Shown here: piece by piece, positions 15,221 through 23,828 of the stretch
How positions within the stretch are numbered: position 1 is the first letter of the stretch
How the letters are laid out: each line of letters starts with the position of its first letter
Source of the DNA: a virus
DNA length: 44,387 nt
Direction: 5' to 3' (one strand)
IMG/VR virus record: IMGVR_UViG_3300044621_000786
Coordinates: 1 to 44,387 of that record
Program-made: the position numbers and the translations under genes
The notes under the pieces: generated by a model
Told to the model about the DNA's origin: nothing
The model's input: the letters and a program-made list of their open reading frames with translations, nothing else
Database searches by the model: none

Positions 15221-16984
15221 TTAGAAAAGTCCGGCTTTCTTGGCACCCGCCAAGGTGCCTACTGCGCCAAGTCCAATGCCTACGGCTTGTTGGAACGGGC
15301 TTGCTGACGGAACACTGGAGACCTGCGTCGACATCTGCGTCGACGGTGCGCCGCGATAAACGTCGGACAAAAATCCAACCTGCTGGTACGGAGCATAGAT
15401 CTGCTGAAGCTGCGTTGCACGCTGCGCATCGATGCCCTGCTGCGCCAGTGCTTGTTGCGACTGACCAACGTTGTAGAGGAAGTTGATGTCGCCTTGGTTC
15501 ATGGCCTGCGCCGTCTGGCCCAAAGCCGCCTGTTGTACGCCAAGTTGGCCAAGCTGACCGCCCAACGCGCCAAGGCCCTGGGCCATGTTTTGGCCGATGC
15601 CGAACTGCTGGCCGGCCAACGCGCCGATGCCTTGTCCAAGGTTTTGATACGTGCCGGCCTGCTGGCCGTAAATGCCAGCAGCAGTCTGTGCGATCTGGCC
15701 ACGCTGTCCCGCTTGCGCCGCCAAAAGATTGGCGATGTTCTGCTGCATGTTGGCTTCTTGGCCAGCAAGCGCACCCGTTTGCGAAGCGAGGTTGCCGTAG
15801 TTTTGAGCGGCCTGTTGATAGAGTCCCGACGCCGATTGGCCAAGCTGTGCCTGCTGCACGCCTAACTGACCAAGGCCTTGGCCTGCGGCGACTTGGTTCT
15901 GCGCGAGATTGCCGTAAAGCCCTGCTGCGGCCTGTCCTAGCTGCGCCTGTTGCGCGGCCTGCTGACCGACCGTTTGACCGGCCTGCATACGACGCTGTTG
16001 CTGCTGCTCGAACGAGGCCATCGCATTGGCCTGCGCTTGGTTATAGCCCTGGTTCAAAAGATTGGCGATCGTGCCTGCCTTCTGCTCCATCAAACCGCGC
16101 TCAAGCTCGGCACGCTGCACGCCTTCGCGCTCGCCACCGAACGCACCAGAGCGAACGGCCTGCGCCGAAAGCCCCTGCTGGGCGATCTGGCCCTGCCGGT
16201 TGATCTGACGCATCGTCTCGTCGATCACCGACTGTTGATACGGGTTCATGAAGGCAGCGGTCTCTTGGCCAGGCTGGAAGCCGCCGATACCCGCACCTAA
16301 AAGCCCCTGTGAGCCAGCGAAGTCCGCACCGGCAGCGCCAAGCGCAAGCTGTTGCGCACCAGTCAGTCCCGCAAAGCCCTGTCCGATCGCGGCCGTGGCC
16401 GGTTGCAGGTCGGCTTGCGACGAAAGCGCCGCCATGTTCTGAGCCGTGGCCAACGCGCCGAGGCCCGTCTCTACGTCTTGGTACGCACCGCCGAGACGGC
16501 CAGAAACGTCCGACATCCCAGCACGGCGAGCCGCTTCGTCAAGGTACCCAAGGCCAACGCCAAGTTGGCCAACGCCAGAGGTGATGCCCTGTCCGGCCAG
16601 AGCGGCATTGCGCATGGCCTGCTGTGCATCGGTGAACTGAGCTCGGGTGTCCGCACCACGAAGAACGTCGGCAGCTTCGGCAGTGGTCTGCATGCCAGCG
16701 CCAACGCCTTGGTTGGCTGCCTGTATATACGGCATGTAAGAGCCAACGCCCTGTGCCTCGGCGGCACGCATCGCGGCCAACTGAGCAGGCGAGAAGCCAG
16801 CGACTTGATAGGCCGGAAGCTGCTGCGCGAGCGGGGTTGTCGTACCGATAACGTTGCCGGCTGCGTCGCGCTTGACGTTAAACGCCAAGTCCCGCGCCTG
16901 TTTCAACAGGTCAAGTTTATAGGCCTCGATCTCAGGAGCTTCACGTACGATTCCTTGTTGAACGTCACTTGCGGTAGCTGACAT
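15221..16984 (-). CDS. Gln/Ala/Gly-rich repeat virion protein
   Basis: A 587-residue protein dominated by Ala, Gln, Gly and Leu. From about residue 340 to 530 it consists of degenerate helical repeats around LGQLGVQQAQLGQ, GLYGNLAQNQ and IYGQQAGTYQNLG, suggesting a long repetitive helical rod or bundle. A conserved box FMNPYQQSVIDETMRQINRQ lies in the middle, and SGAFGGEREGVQRAELERG follows. The extreme C-terminus is hydrophobic and Gly-rich (AVGIGLGAVGTLAGAKKAGLF region) and may contact membrane. Such proteins recur next to internal proteins in aquatic podovirus-like genomes; their role is unproven. Candidate roles are an internal core or ejection-tube component. Confidence 0.75.
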   Translation of the reverse strand: MSATASDVQQGIVREAPEIEAYKLDLLKQARDLAFNVKRDAAGNVIGTTTPLAQQLPAYQVAGFSPAQLAAMRAAEAQGVGSYMPYIQAANQGVGAGMQTTAEAADVLRGADTRAQFTDAQQAMRNAALAGQGITSGVGQLGVGLGYLDEAARRAGMSDVSGRLGGAYQDVETGLGALATAQNMAALSSQADLQPATAAIGQGFAGLTGAQQLALGAAGADFAGSQGLLGAGIGGFQPGQETAAFMNPYQQSVIDETMRQINRQGQIAQQGLSAQAVRSGAFGGEREGVQRAELERGLMEQKAGTIANLLNQGYNQAQANAMASFEQQQQRRMQAGQTVGQQAAQQAQLGQAAAGLYGNLAQNQVAAGQGLGQLGVQQAQLGQSASGLYQQAAQNYGNLASQTGALAGQEANMQQNIANLLAAQAGQRGQIAQTAAGIYGQQAGTYQNLGQGIGALAGQQFGIGQNMAQGLGALGGQLGQLGVQQAALGQTAQAMNQGDINFLYNVGQSQQALAQQGIDAQRATQLQQIYAPYQQVGFLSDVYRGAPSTQMSTQVSSVPSASPFQQAVGIGLGAVGTLAGAKKAGLF

Positions 16985-16990
16985 ATTTTA

Positions 16991-19024
16991 TTACCCCTTC
17001 ACCGGTCCGCCTTCGAGCTTTTTCATCAAGGCGTACATGCGTTTTGCGCCTTTGCGGCGGCTACCGCCTCCGGCATTGCGAACGGCTTTAGCCGTAAATA
17101 CGAACTCACCATCCGACAACATCGCCGGAATCGAGTCAGAAGTGCCCGTTCCAGGACCGTTGATTGGGCCTGTTTTACGGGGGAAATGCGTTGGTTTCGG
17201 ATCGCCACCCTTTGCGTATCCCGGCACGGGATAGGTCGGCTGTTGCACGGGGGCCGACAGGTCAGGGACGCCATAAAGTCCTGCCACATTGTATGGCTGC
17301 GGGACGCCGGTGGGCATCATCGTAGCACCACGCGGCGTGTATATCGGGATCTGTGATCCGGGGGCCATGCTTGGTGATTGCGTGCGCACGAACGGATCGT
17401 ACGATTGCGGCATGCCCTCAACGCGACCCAATGTACCGCCGAAGAGGTTCGGGTTATCGCGGATGTAGTCCGCGCCAGTGTAATTACGATTAAAGAGCGG
17501 ATTTTCGTTTGCTGGAGTGGCTTTAAACCCACCCGTCAATGCGCCAACGCCCACTGTAGTGAGCGCGGCAGGGACAAACTTACCAAGCTCTGTTTTGGCG
17601 TACGGATTGACGAGGAACGCGTCCTTAAACGTCTGGAACGACGGCATGTTGGCAAATTCGTTCAACCGGCCCGTGAATGTTTGGGCAGGGTTAACGGGCG
17701 CACCTGTAGCCGCATCCACCGGATAGTCATCAGGGAGTTTGCTGAAGGGGTTTAGGCGATCTAAGAAGCTCTTGCCGGCCACCTCGCCAGAGGCAGCGGT
17801 GCCCACGGCTCCCGGAGCAGTCGTCGCAACCTGCTCCGGAGCGGCAACGTAGTCACTCGGTGGCAGTTCGCCAATGCCGCGTTGGATAGGAGCTTGTTGA
17901 CCCGGAGCCGCTTGTGTTGGTCCTTGGCCCGTGGCGCTTTCAACAGGAGTCTGCTCTGGCTTGTACGTGAGCCCCGTCATGACGCCTTGCTGGAGGCCCA
18001 TGCCCAACGCCTCTTCGGTGCTCATGCCCGAAGCCTTGCCGATCGCCGCGCTCGTCAAGCCAGAGCCAATGCCCTGCGCGAGCTTGCCGCCCTCGGTGAC
18101 GCCGGGGATGCGGCTTGCAAGCTTCGCAATGCTGGAGACAGGGTTCACGCCCCCGATCGTGCCGCCGGCACCGAAGTAACTCGTCGCGGCGTTGATCAGG
18201 AGGTTCTTGGCGTTGAGTTTCTCGCCGGCCATGGCGCTGACAGCAGCAGACGACGCCACCGAAGCGGTGGCCGTAGCGGCAGCGGTCGACATACCAATAG
18301 ACGCGGCTGCTGGGCCGAGGACCGTGGCCAATGCAACAGTGGCAATGACGCGGACGATTGGGTTCTTAAGGAGGCTCTTAACCGCCTTTTTGACCTTCTT
18401 GAAGATCTTCTTGAGGAAGAATTCAGGCAATCCCGTGCGGGGATTGATGGTGCCAGATCCGCCCATTGCCTTGAGCAGACGGGCTTCGGCCGGCGTGATG
18501 TGCGCCAGCATCGTGTCGCCATTGCGGCCCTGTGAGGCCAGATACGAGGCAACATCGGCCAGACCGCCTTCGGCCATGGGCATTGGTCCGAGGTTCTCGA
18601 CCTCTGGTGCCATCTGCATGGGCGCTTGAGCGCCAGCCGAACGCATGTCACGGTACTCGTTGAGCACCATGATCGCCATGCCGAGATACTCCGGATCGTA
18701 CGCCGGCGGCAGATCGTCATCGTCCATCATGCCCGAATCGATCAGGCGCTGACGGAGCTGCGGGTACTCGTCGGGGTTCTGCGACATGTACTCGAGGACA
18801 TCGAGCAGTGCAGCAACTTCACTCGCGCTTAGGTCGAGGTCCCCGATGGCGTCTTGAACAGCGCGCTTAACGTCTGAGACCTGGCCCGGACCGTTTTGCG
18901 ACAGGCCTAAACCAGAAAGAGCAGCGTCGTAGGAGTCCGCGCTGGATACCACAGGCTGCTGGGGAGGAGCCGGATTTTGCATGGCTTGCCCCGGAGGCAG
19001 GCCCATGATGCCTTCATCTTCCAT
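16991..19024 (-). CDS. Putative ejection protein with cationic and hydrophobic membrane-active segment
   Basis: A 677-residue protein. ATG at 19022-19024 is chosen because AAGGA lies just upstream; the longer frame lacks such a signal. Domains: a Pro/Gln-rich disordered start; a helical acidic part (50-130); a box with AEGGLADVASYL and GDTMLAHITPAEARLL (151-185) ending in GTINPRTGLPEFF; then a Lys-rich amphipathic helix (205-220, KKIFKKVKKAVKSLLK) directly followed by a hydrophobic stretch (222-242). The C-terminus has GPGTGTSDSIPAMLSDGEFV, a box common in aquatic phage virion proteins, and ends Lys/Arg-rich. Its mRNA leader can fold so that the ribosome binding site is hidden. The membrane role is inferred. 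Confidence 0.78.
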   Translation of the reverse strand: MEDEGIMGLPPGQAMQNPAPPQQPVVSSADSYDAALSGLGLSQNGPGQVSDVKRAVQDAIGDLDLSASEVAALLDVLEYMSQNPDEYPQLRQRLIDSGMMDDDDLPPAYDPEYLGMAIMVLNEYRDMRSAGAQAPMQMAPEVENLGPMPMAEGGLADVASYLASQGRNGDTMLAHITPAEARLLKAMGGSGTINPRTGLPEFFLKKIFKKVKKAVKSLLKNPIVRVIATVALATVLGPAAASIGMSTAAATATASVASSAAVSAMAGEKLNAKNLLINAATSYFGAGGTIGGVNPVSSIAKLASRIPGVTEGGKLAQGIGSGLTSAAIGKASGMSTEEALGMGLQQGVMTGLTYKPEQTPVESATGQGPTQAAPGQQAPIQRGIGELPPSDYVAAPEQVATTAPGAVGTAASGEVAGKSFLDRLNPFSKLPDDYPVDAATGAPVNPAQTFTGRLNEFANMPSFQTFKDAFLVNPYAKTELGKFVPAALTTVGVGALTGGFKATPANENPLFNRNYTGADYIRDNPNLFGGTLGRVEGMPQSYDPFVRTQSPSMAPGSQIPIYTPRGATMMPTGVPQPYNVAGLYGVPDLSAPVQQPTYPVPGYAKGGDPKPTHFPRKTGPINGPGTGTSDSIPAMLSDGEFVFTAKAVRNAGGGSRRKGAKRMYALMKKLEGGPVKG

Positions 19025-19092
19025 AGGTGTCCTTTCCGGTTTGTGCCAAAGACCCAACAAGGGGTCGCGCGCCGGGAAAGGACGCGGATATG
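19025..19092 (-). promoter_or_regulatory. Candidate structured leader RNA hiding the ribosome binding site
   Basis: In the minus-strand RNA the Shine-Dalgarno arm (19031-19039) pairs with 19072-19081 over nine base pairs with one bulged base (19076). Inside it, 19051-19055 pairs with 19062-19066 (GACCC/GGGTC) with a six-base loop. The fold covers GGAAAGG, the only ribosome binding site of the downstream gene, so translation would need the outer stem to open. The predicted transcript begins near 19092. Confidence 0.5.
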
Positions 19093-19098
19093 GCGGGG

Positions 19099-19128
19099 AT
19101 TATGAGCCAAGTTGTCAAGCGTTGTCCA
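19099..19128 (-). promoter_or_regulatory. Candidate sigma70-type late promoter
   Basis: On the minus strand, TGGACA (19123-19128) matches the -35 consensus at five of six positions and CATAAT (19099-19104) matches the -10 at five of six, with an 18-base spacer. It is one of few intergenic gaps in the late region and lies just upstream of the internal virion protein genes. Three GACAA copies occur in and beside it, which may be protein-binding half sites. Confidence 0.5.
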
Positions 19129-19132
19129 CTTG

Positions 19133-19459
19133 TCACGAGCGGTCAGTCTCCAAGTAGGACAGGTAAAAAGTAACGGCGGCTATGCTCGATTCGATCTGAA
19201 TCGAATCCCCTGCCTCAAGCACACAAGGGATGCCGTTAAACACGTCAAACGTGCAGTTCACCGAAAGCGATCGAGACTTCTGTAGGTAATAGGTTGTGCC
19301 AGTCCCAATGTGAGTCACCGTGATTGCGGCCACCCCGGTCCCGGCGTTAGTAACCCGCAAAGAACGAACGATCGTCGCATTAGCCGCCGGAACGGTATAT
19401 AGCGTCGCGGGGGTTGCGGCGGTTGGGATACTGGCTTTTCTAAAATACTTGTTGGCCAT
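19133..19459 (-). CDS. Small beta-rich virion protein
   Basis: A 108-residue protein starting MANKYFRKASIP. Its body alternates Thr/Val/Ala strands (LYTVPAANATIVRSLRVTNA and GIPCVLEAGDSIQIES), as in small jelly-roll or Ig-like decoration and tail proteins of phages. The pattern of a strand with VTNAGTG and a later EAGDSI turn resembles the small protein at 40569-40871, suggesting a similar fold. It is the last gene before the promoter at 19099-19128. It may be a minor tail or capsid-decorating protein; I have no specific family name. Confidence 0.7.
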   Translation of the reverse strand: MANKYFRKASIPTAATPATLYTVPAANATIVRSLRVTNAGTGVAAITVTHIGTGTTYYLQKSRSLSVNCTFDVFNGIPCVLEAGDSIQIESSIAAVTFYLSYLETDRS

Positions 19460-19468
19460 GGCTCACCC

Positions 19469-20884
19469 CTACTGCGTCAGATCCCAAAACGCGATGGTTC
19501 CGTAACACTCGCCCTGTGGGGTTGCTGAGTCCACCGTACGAATAGCCAGCGTTAACACGTCGCTTGCTCCGGCCAAGGACACGCCTAATTGCAACGCCCA
19601 GTTGTATCCGGAAGGATCAACGAGAGGCTGAATTCCGCCTGAGCCACTCGAGGTTACGTAGTCCGTTTGAACCAGAGTTCCTCCTGTCATGGCCGTGGCA
19701 GATGTGTCCATTTCTACGTTGGCATCTGTGTCAACAGCCGCCCATGAGGCTCCAGTCAATGTGCTGTTAAAAAAGAGCGCCACTTCGTAGGACTGGCTTG
19801 CAATAGGCAGCACCTGCATACGGCCCGGTACCACAACGGCTCCCAGCGCGGTTGAGGCCAGACGAATAGAGACAATGGGCTTAAAGGTCAGTTGGATGTT
19901 TGATAACTTAGTTGTGCGACGCGCCAAATGACTTGGTGAATATTGCTCGTATCCGCCTTCCGACATAACGCTTGAGCAGATCTGCTTCATGCTCGCCGTT
20001 GTGGCGTTAGACAGGTTCTTGAGCTCATAACGCACCGGCAGAATGGCGGTGGTCATGTAGGTCGTCGTCTTGTCGTTAGCGTTATCGAACGTATGGCAGA
20101 CGATGTATTGGCCGTTGATCACGAACCCAGTGCGGACAGAACCAACACCGAGCCACTCAAAGTCGCACCAAAAAATCTGTGTTTTGGACACATCGAGCGT
20201 GATACCGGACGGGCCAGTGCCGTCTAACTTATCGCCATTCCAGTTAGCCTGGGTAATCGTACGAGCATCGCTCGGCGTGCCTGGCGTCGGGATGGAATTA
20301 GATCGCAACACCATCGACTTTGTAGTGCCGTCAACTTGGAAAAACACGCCATTTTGGGTGTTAAAGTAACCGACTCTCTGACGAATATTCGCCGTCGGCG
20401 TATTCATGGCAAACGTGGCAAGCACCAACAGCCCCTTGCCGGGCTGGTAAGACATAGAACGAAACGACTGCCGTACCACCTCTGAGTTGGTGGTGCTATC
20501 TACCGACATCAGAAGAGCAGACTCATTGGTTAGGTACGACGTTGAAGCACCGTTCACAGTGCTTGTGTCGAACTGGTTGTCGGCCGCGAACCGCTGCTGT
20601 GAGTCAAAAAGAGTGTATGGCTGACTGACACGCAACCGACCGAAGGCGTCTAGGTTCGTTCCACCAAGTGAAACAGGGACCGGTGTTCCGCTCATGTCTG
20701 TAAATCCTCCACCATCGCCATACCAGGCATAGGCTGAATCTTTGTCTTCGGTAACGGCTGGCGAATAGGTGTTATTAAGCTGAAAAATGACCTGTTCGAG
20801 CGAACGCACGAGCTGGTCGAACGACTCCGCGCTGTATTGAACCGGCGCGGCGTTCGGCAGACGTACGTTAGTGATCTTGCTCAT
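19469..20884 (-). CDS. Virion structural protein, probable tail component
   Basis: A 471-residue protein beginning MSKITNVRLPNAAP. An early helix (FDQLVRSLEQVIFQLNN) is followed by a Gly-rich box with AWYGDGGGFTDMSG, then GTNLDAFGRLRVSQPYTLFDSQQR, a segment often found in large phage fibre or needle-like proteins. The rest is beta-rich with little charge. It overlaps the tail hub gene as ATGA, so the two are co-translated and may sit together in the virion. No enzymatic motif is seen. A tail-spike or tail-needle role is possible, but the sequence does not decide. Confidence 0.72.
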   Translation of the reverse strand: MSKITNVRLPNAAPVQYSAESFDQLVRSLEQVIFQLNNTYSPAVTEDKDSAYAWYGDGGGFTDMSGTPVPVSLGGTNLDAFGRLRVSQPYTLFDSQQRFAADNQFDTSTVNGASTSYLTNESALLMSVDSTTNSEVVRQSFRSMSYQPGKGLLVLATFAMNTPTANIRQRVGYFNTQNGVFFQVDGTTKSMVLRSNSIPTPGTPSDARTITQANWNGDKLDGTGPSGITLDVSKTQIFWCDFEWLGVGSVRTGFVINGQYIVCHTFDNANDKTTTYMTTAILPVRYELKNLSNATTASMKQICSSVMSEGGYEQYSPSHLARRTTKLSNIQLTFKPIVSIRLASTALGAVVVPGRMQVLPIASQSYEVALFFNSTLTGASWAAVDTDANVEMDTSATAMTGGTLVQTDYVTSSGSGGIQPLVDPSGYNWALQLGVSLAGASDVLTLAIRTVDSATPQGECYGTIAFWDLTQ

Positions 20885-22734
20885 CGCAAGCCGTCCGGCT
20901 GGATATCAACGCGCATGGTGCCGAAGCGCCAGTTTGTGCCTACGGCATCGCTCTCGATCTGCAAACTAATCTGCCGTCCACGCGCCCGAGTGTCGACTTT
21001 ATCCGTCGTAGGAGTGATCACATAAGGATCCAAAGAGCTCGGGACAGCAGAAGATTGCGGATAGGGGCGCAATAGCAATCGGACCGTGAGGTCTCCTACC
21101 TGATTCTTAAAGTCTGGGATAAATCGGCGCATGTACAGCATCTGATCGCCGTCGCCGATGTCAAAGTAACCCGATTTAATGTACGCCAGGATCGCTGATC
21201 CGTTGGCATTGACGCCATCTTCTTGGTTGTACAAAACGGCTCTGCCGGCAGTCAGGCCGTAGATCGTCGAAATGGTCGCCGCAGTGCTTGTGGGGTCGTA
21301 ATCCGAAGCAATTGGCTTGGCGTACACGCCAAGATCCTGCCACGCAGTGCGAGCCATAGTGCCCACGGACCACACGTTCTCAAGGTAGTTGTACGTCACA
21401 AAGCGGTTGATGAAATTGCTGTTAGCAGTGCAATACCACCACGTTACTTCGTTGAACTGGGTGTTAATGCCAACATGCACCTTTTGAGACTGAACCGTGT
21501 TCAAGTCCTTAAACACGTAGTCCTGCACGCTACACGGTAACTTCTTAACAGTACCGTCGAACACGAAGAACGCGTCCTTGCTCATCCAATACGCCACGCC
21601 GTTCACGTCGGCAGAGGCATGGGGGCCGATCAGGCCGCAGTTAGCCCCCAACTGCTGGAAGCCAAAGGTATACGGGGGACCGACGTACTGCATACCGTGC
21701 AGCGACGTGTCCGTCCAGATCAGGATCTGACCACGTGAACGCAGCGCAGAGATGATCTCGTTACCGTCCGTGAGCCGTTGTCCACCGGCCGTGTTCGTAG
21801 CGGTAGCGACAAAGGTGTTGATGTCCTCTTGGTTAGAAAACCGCACAAACATCGGATCCTGTGTTGCAGGAGTTCCGATAGTGCCTTCCGTTCCAAAGCA
21901 GACAAGATGGCGATCGGGAGTCGACACCAGAGCGTAATTGCTCTTGGTCGGAGCGCCACTAATGGCCGTAGCACGAGTGGTCAGATTGAGCGGATCGGGA
22001 TCCCATTGATAGATCCCGCCATTGACGAGCTGCATGATGAGCTTCTCGCCAAAGCTGTCGAACTGCCACACTCGCGAGTACAACGCGATGCCGACACCAG
22101 AGGTACGTGGCGTGCCCCACGTGCCAAGGCCCCAGGCACCGACACCCCAGCCGTAGTCGAAATAGCTGATATCCGAACCGACGTTGATCTGATAGGCCGC
22201 AGTCGCACTACCAGCACCGCTTACGGTTGATGTAGCCGGGGTTGGGACAGTAATTTGGTAACTGTTGGGGTTAATGACCTGTCCTACCTCAAACTCGTTG
22301 TTCAAGGTCGCATTGGTCACGCCACCGGGGTTTCCCGTGGCGCTACTAAAGGTCACAAAGTCGCCTTCGATGGCCCCGTGGGCGACGTCGTTGACTACGA
22401 CGGTCGTACTGCCGTTGGTTGTACTAAAGGTAACCGTACCAGTGTCTCGAATCGGGGTGATATCGCCCCAACTACCGCCGTACGAGATATAAACCTTCTT
22501 CGAAGTGCCCACCACGAGGTACGGAGCGCCGTCCAGGCTGTTCCACGAGAACACTTCACTTGGCATACCGACCAAGTAGGTCAACGAACCGCCAAACGCG
22601 GTCCATCCGCCGATCTTTTCAGGCAGGCCATACCGAAAACGGATGTAATCGCTGTCGATCCACCCGCCTTCTGCGCCGTACTCGGTGTTTTGCTTGTCTA
22701 CACCGGGCTTGAGAAAGAGTCTGAAGTATGCCAT
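20881..22734 (-). CDS. Tail hub protein, P22 gp10-like (DNA stabilisation) candidate
   Basis: A 617-residue beta-rich protein starting MAYFRLFLKPGVDKQNTEYG. The opening LKPGVDKQNT, followed by GGWIDSDYIRFRYGLPEKIGGW, is typical of large phage proteins of the gp10-like stabilisation family, whose members form the tail tube below the adaptor in short-tailed phages. Aromatic blade-like repeats (YFDYGWGVGAWGLGTWG, GEKLIMQLVNGGIYQWD, VAYWMSKDAFFVFDG) suggest a beta-propeller. It is placed with other tail genes but separated from the adaptor genes (37.9-39.6 kb) by the fibre and lysis genes. The family assignment is from remembered pattern; the structural role is likely. Confidence 0.7.
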   Translation of the reverse strand: MAYFRLFLKPGVDKQNTEYGAEGGWIDSDYIRFRYGLPEKIGGWTAFGGSLTYLVGMPSEVFSWNSLDGAPYLVVGTSKKVYISYGGSWGDITPIRDTGTVTFSTTNGSTTVVVNDVAHGAIEGDFVTFSSATGNPGGVTNATLNNEFEVGQVINPNSYQITVPTPATSTVSGAGSATAAYQINVGSDISYFDYGWGVGAWGLGTWGTPRTSGVGIALYSRVWQFDSFGEKLIMQLVNGGIYQWDPDPLNLTTRATAISGAPTKSNYALVSTPDRHLVCFGTEGTIGTPATQDPMFVRFSNQEDINTFVATATNTAGGQRLTDGNEIISALRSRGQILIWTDTSLHGMQYVGPPYTFGFQQLGANCGLIGPHASADVNGVAYWMSKDAFFVFDGTVKKLPCSVQDYVFKDLNTVQSQKVHVGINTQFNEVTWWYCTANSNFINRFVTYNYLENVWSVGTMARTAWQDLGVYAKPIASDYDPTSTAATISTIYGLTAGRAVLYNQEDGVNANGSAILAYIKSGYFDIGDGDQMLYMRRFIPDFKNQVGDLTVRLLLRPYPQSSAVPSSLDPYVITPTTDKVDTRARGRQISLQIESDAVGTNWRFGTMRVDIQPDGLR

Positions 22735-22743
22735 GACCGCATG

Positions 22744-23181
22744 TTACTTGATTGGGCCGCCGACGAGCCACGCGTCACACGTCCGGTCGCCAGCGCACTT
22801 GAAGTGAAAGAGCTCGCAGTAGCCCAAATTGGCTGCCGCGACCACATCCGGGGCATAGTTTTCGTGTTCCTCGCTGGGGTCTTCGATGCCGTTCTCGATA
22901 CAGGTCAGCATCTTCGGGGTTTGGATGAACGCGGCGCAGTTGCCACAGCGTGCCTTCTTGGCTTCCCGCACTGTGGTCGACCAGAGTTCGGCCTTCTTGT
23001 CCCAAAACGCACGCGACTCGGCCTCTGGGTTCAGCGGACCGTACCCATACTCCTTGATCGCATTGTTTCGGTTCTTGAGATTGATGTGGATGTCCATCGT
23101 CGCTTCCGGGCAGCCCTTCTGGCCGCGCTCGTACGACTTGCGGATCTCCTGCCCAATCGCATCCTTCTTAACGCTGGCCAT
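22744..23181 (-). CDS. Cysteine-rich conserved phage protein, possible metal or iron-sulphur binder
   Basis: A 145-residue protein with seven cysteines: C24, C79-x2-C82 (RCGNCAAF), C94, C122, C129 and C135. The C-terminal box GYCELFHFKCAGDRTCDAW is highly characteristic of a small protein common in aquatic phage genomes. The cysteine number and spacing suggest a zinc or iron-sulphur site, somewhat like small HiPIP-type proteins, but this is inference. The N-terminal half is charged and helical (EIRKSYERGQ, HINLKNRNN). It lies just upstream of the tail hub gene and downstream of the lysis cluster. It may be a virion protein or an intracellular factor. Confidence 0.72.
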   Translation of the reverse strand: MASVKKDAIGQEIRKSYERGQKGCPEATMDIHINLKNRNNAIKEYGYGPLNPEAESRAFWDKKAELWSTTVREAKKARCGNCAAFIQTPKMLTCIENGIEDPSEEHENYAPDVVAAANLGYCELFHFKCAGDRTCDAWLVGGPIK

Positions 23182-23184
23182 GAC

Positions 23185-23418
23185 TCACCTGTACTGCGCT
23201 GTCTTGCGAGCAATCGACTTCGGCTGCTTTACGAATTGCTTCCCTTTAGCTTTGCCACGGCGCTTCGCAGCCGTTGTACGAGCGTATTCTTGAGGGCTGA
23301 GACTCTTGATCGCAGCTTCTGGAAGGTATCGCTCACCAGTTTTGCTAGACGGTTTACCACTTTTTGTCCTCCACTTTTGAGCGGTCCAGTTCCTCAGTGA
23401 CTGTTGCGGGGCCTTCAT
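23185..23418 (-). CDS. Small very basic conserved phage protein
   Basis: A 77-residue protein rich in Lys, Arg, Gln and Thr. Conserved boxes are MKAPQQSLRNWTAQKWRTKS, then GKPSSKTGERYLPEAAIKSL and KRRGKAKGKQFVKQPKSIA. Its strong positive charge suggests nucleic-acid binding, perhaps in the virion or in DNA packaging, but no defined motif proves this. I remember close relatives in many aquatic phages, always short and uncharacterised. Its start overlaps the holin-like gene as ATGA. Confidence 0.72.
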   Translation of the reverse strand: MKAPQQSLRNWTAQKWRTKSGKPSSKTGERYLPEAAIKSLSPQEYARTTAAKRRGKAKGKQFVKQPKSIARKTAQYR

Positions 23419-23828
23419 CGCTTGGCCTGCACAACGTCATCGCCCTTGGTCACAGTCACGTGGTCGCCTTCGACATCCACGCGCATGGGCTGTTCTTTAC
23501 GATCGAGCTTGTCGAGCTTCGCGATCAAATCCTTGATCACGCCAAACTCAGGCTTCTCTTCCTTCTCGCTGGCACCAGCGATGCTGGCCAGCATTGAGAT
23601 AAGAGCCGTGAGCGACGCGCCAAGAAGGCCCATCACCGCAGCGATCTTCTCCCCGTCAAGCGCAAGGCTCGACAGCACACCGATCACGACAATCGCCGTG
23701 ATGTACTTCAAGCCGTCCTTGCCGATGGCCTTTCCGGCCACTTCCTTGGCAGACGACTTGGCTTCAAGCCGATTCAGTTCGGCTTGGACCTGTGCCTTGA
23801 ACAATTCGAGATCAGTCCCGGTATCCAC
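23415..23828 (-). CDS. Two-helix membrane protein, holin candidate
   Basis: A 137-residue protein with a charged N-terminal helix (8-38), two hydrophobic segments (about 41-57 YITAIVVIGVLSSLAL and 62-85 IAAVMGLLGASLTALISML), and a charged C-terminus ending in KGDDVVQAKR. The two transmembrane helices, small size and nearness to the lysozyme gene fit a holin, which would release the endolysin into the periplasm. GTG at 23826-23828 is the start; AAGGAG lies seven bases upstream within the end of the preceding gene. The protein at 24694-25179 is a second membrane candidate in the same cluster, so which one forms the lethal hole is open. Confidence 0.65.
   Translation of the reverse strand: MDTGTDLELFKAQVQAELNRLEAKSSAKEVAGKAIGKDGLKYITAIVVIGVLSSLALDGEKIAAVMGLLGASLTALISMLASIAGASEKEEKPEFGVIKDLIAKLDKLDRKEQPMRVDVEGDHVTVTKGDDVVQAKR

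Noticed and set aside
15452-16981. Several open frames on the plus strand opposite the Gln/Ala-rich protein
   Set aside because: They arise from the GC-rich repetitive codons of the minus-strand gene and encode Arg/Leu-rich sequences with no recognisable motif.
19114-19119. TTGACA on the minus strand as a -35 box
   Set aside because: The best -10 candidates lie only about 9 or 20 bases downstream; TGGACA with CATAAT at 18 bases is the better pair.
21778-23400. Long plus-strand frames opposite the tail hub and small genes
   Set aside because: Shadow frames; they cross several real minus-strand gene borders and show no coding pattern.
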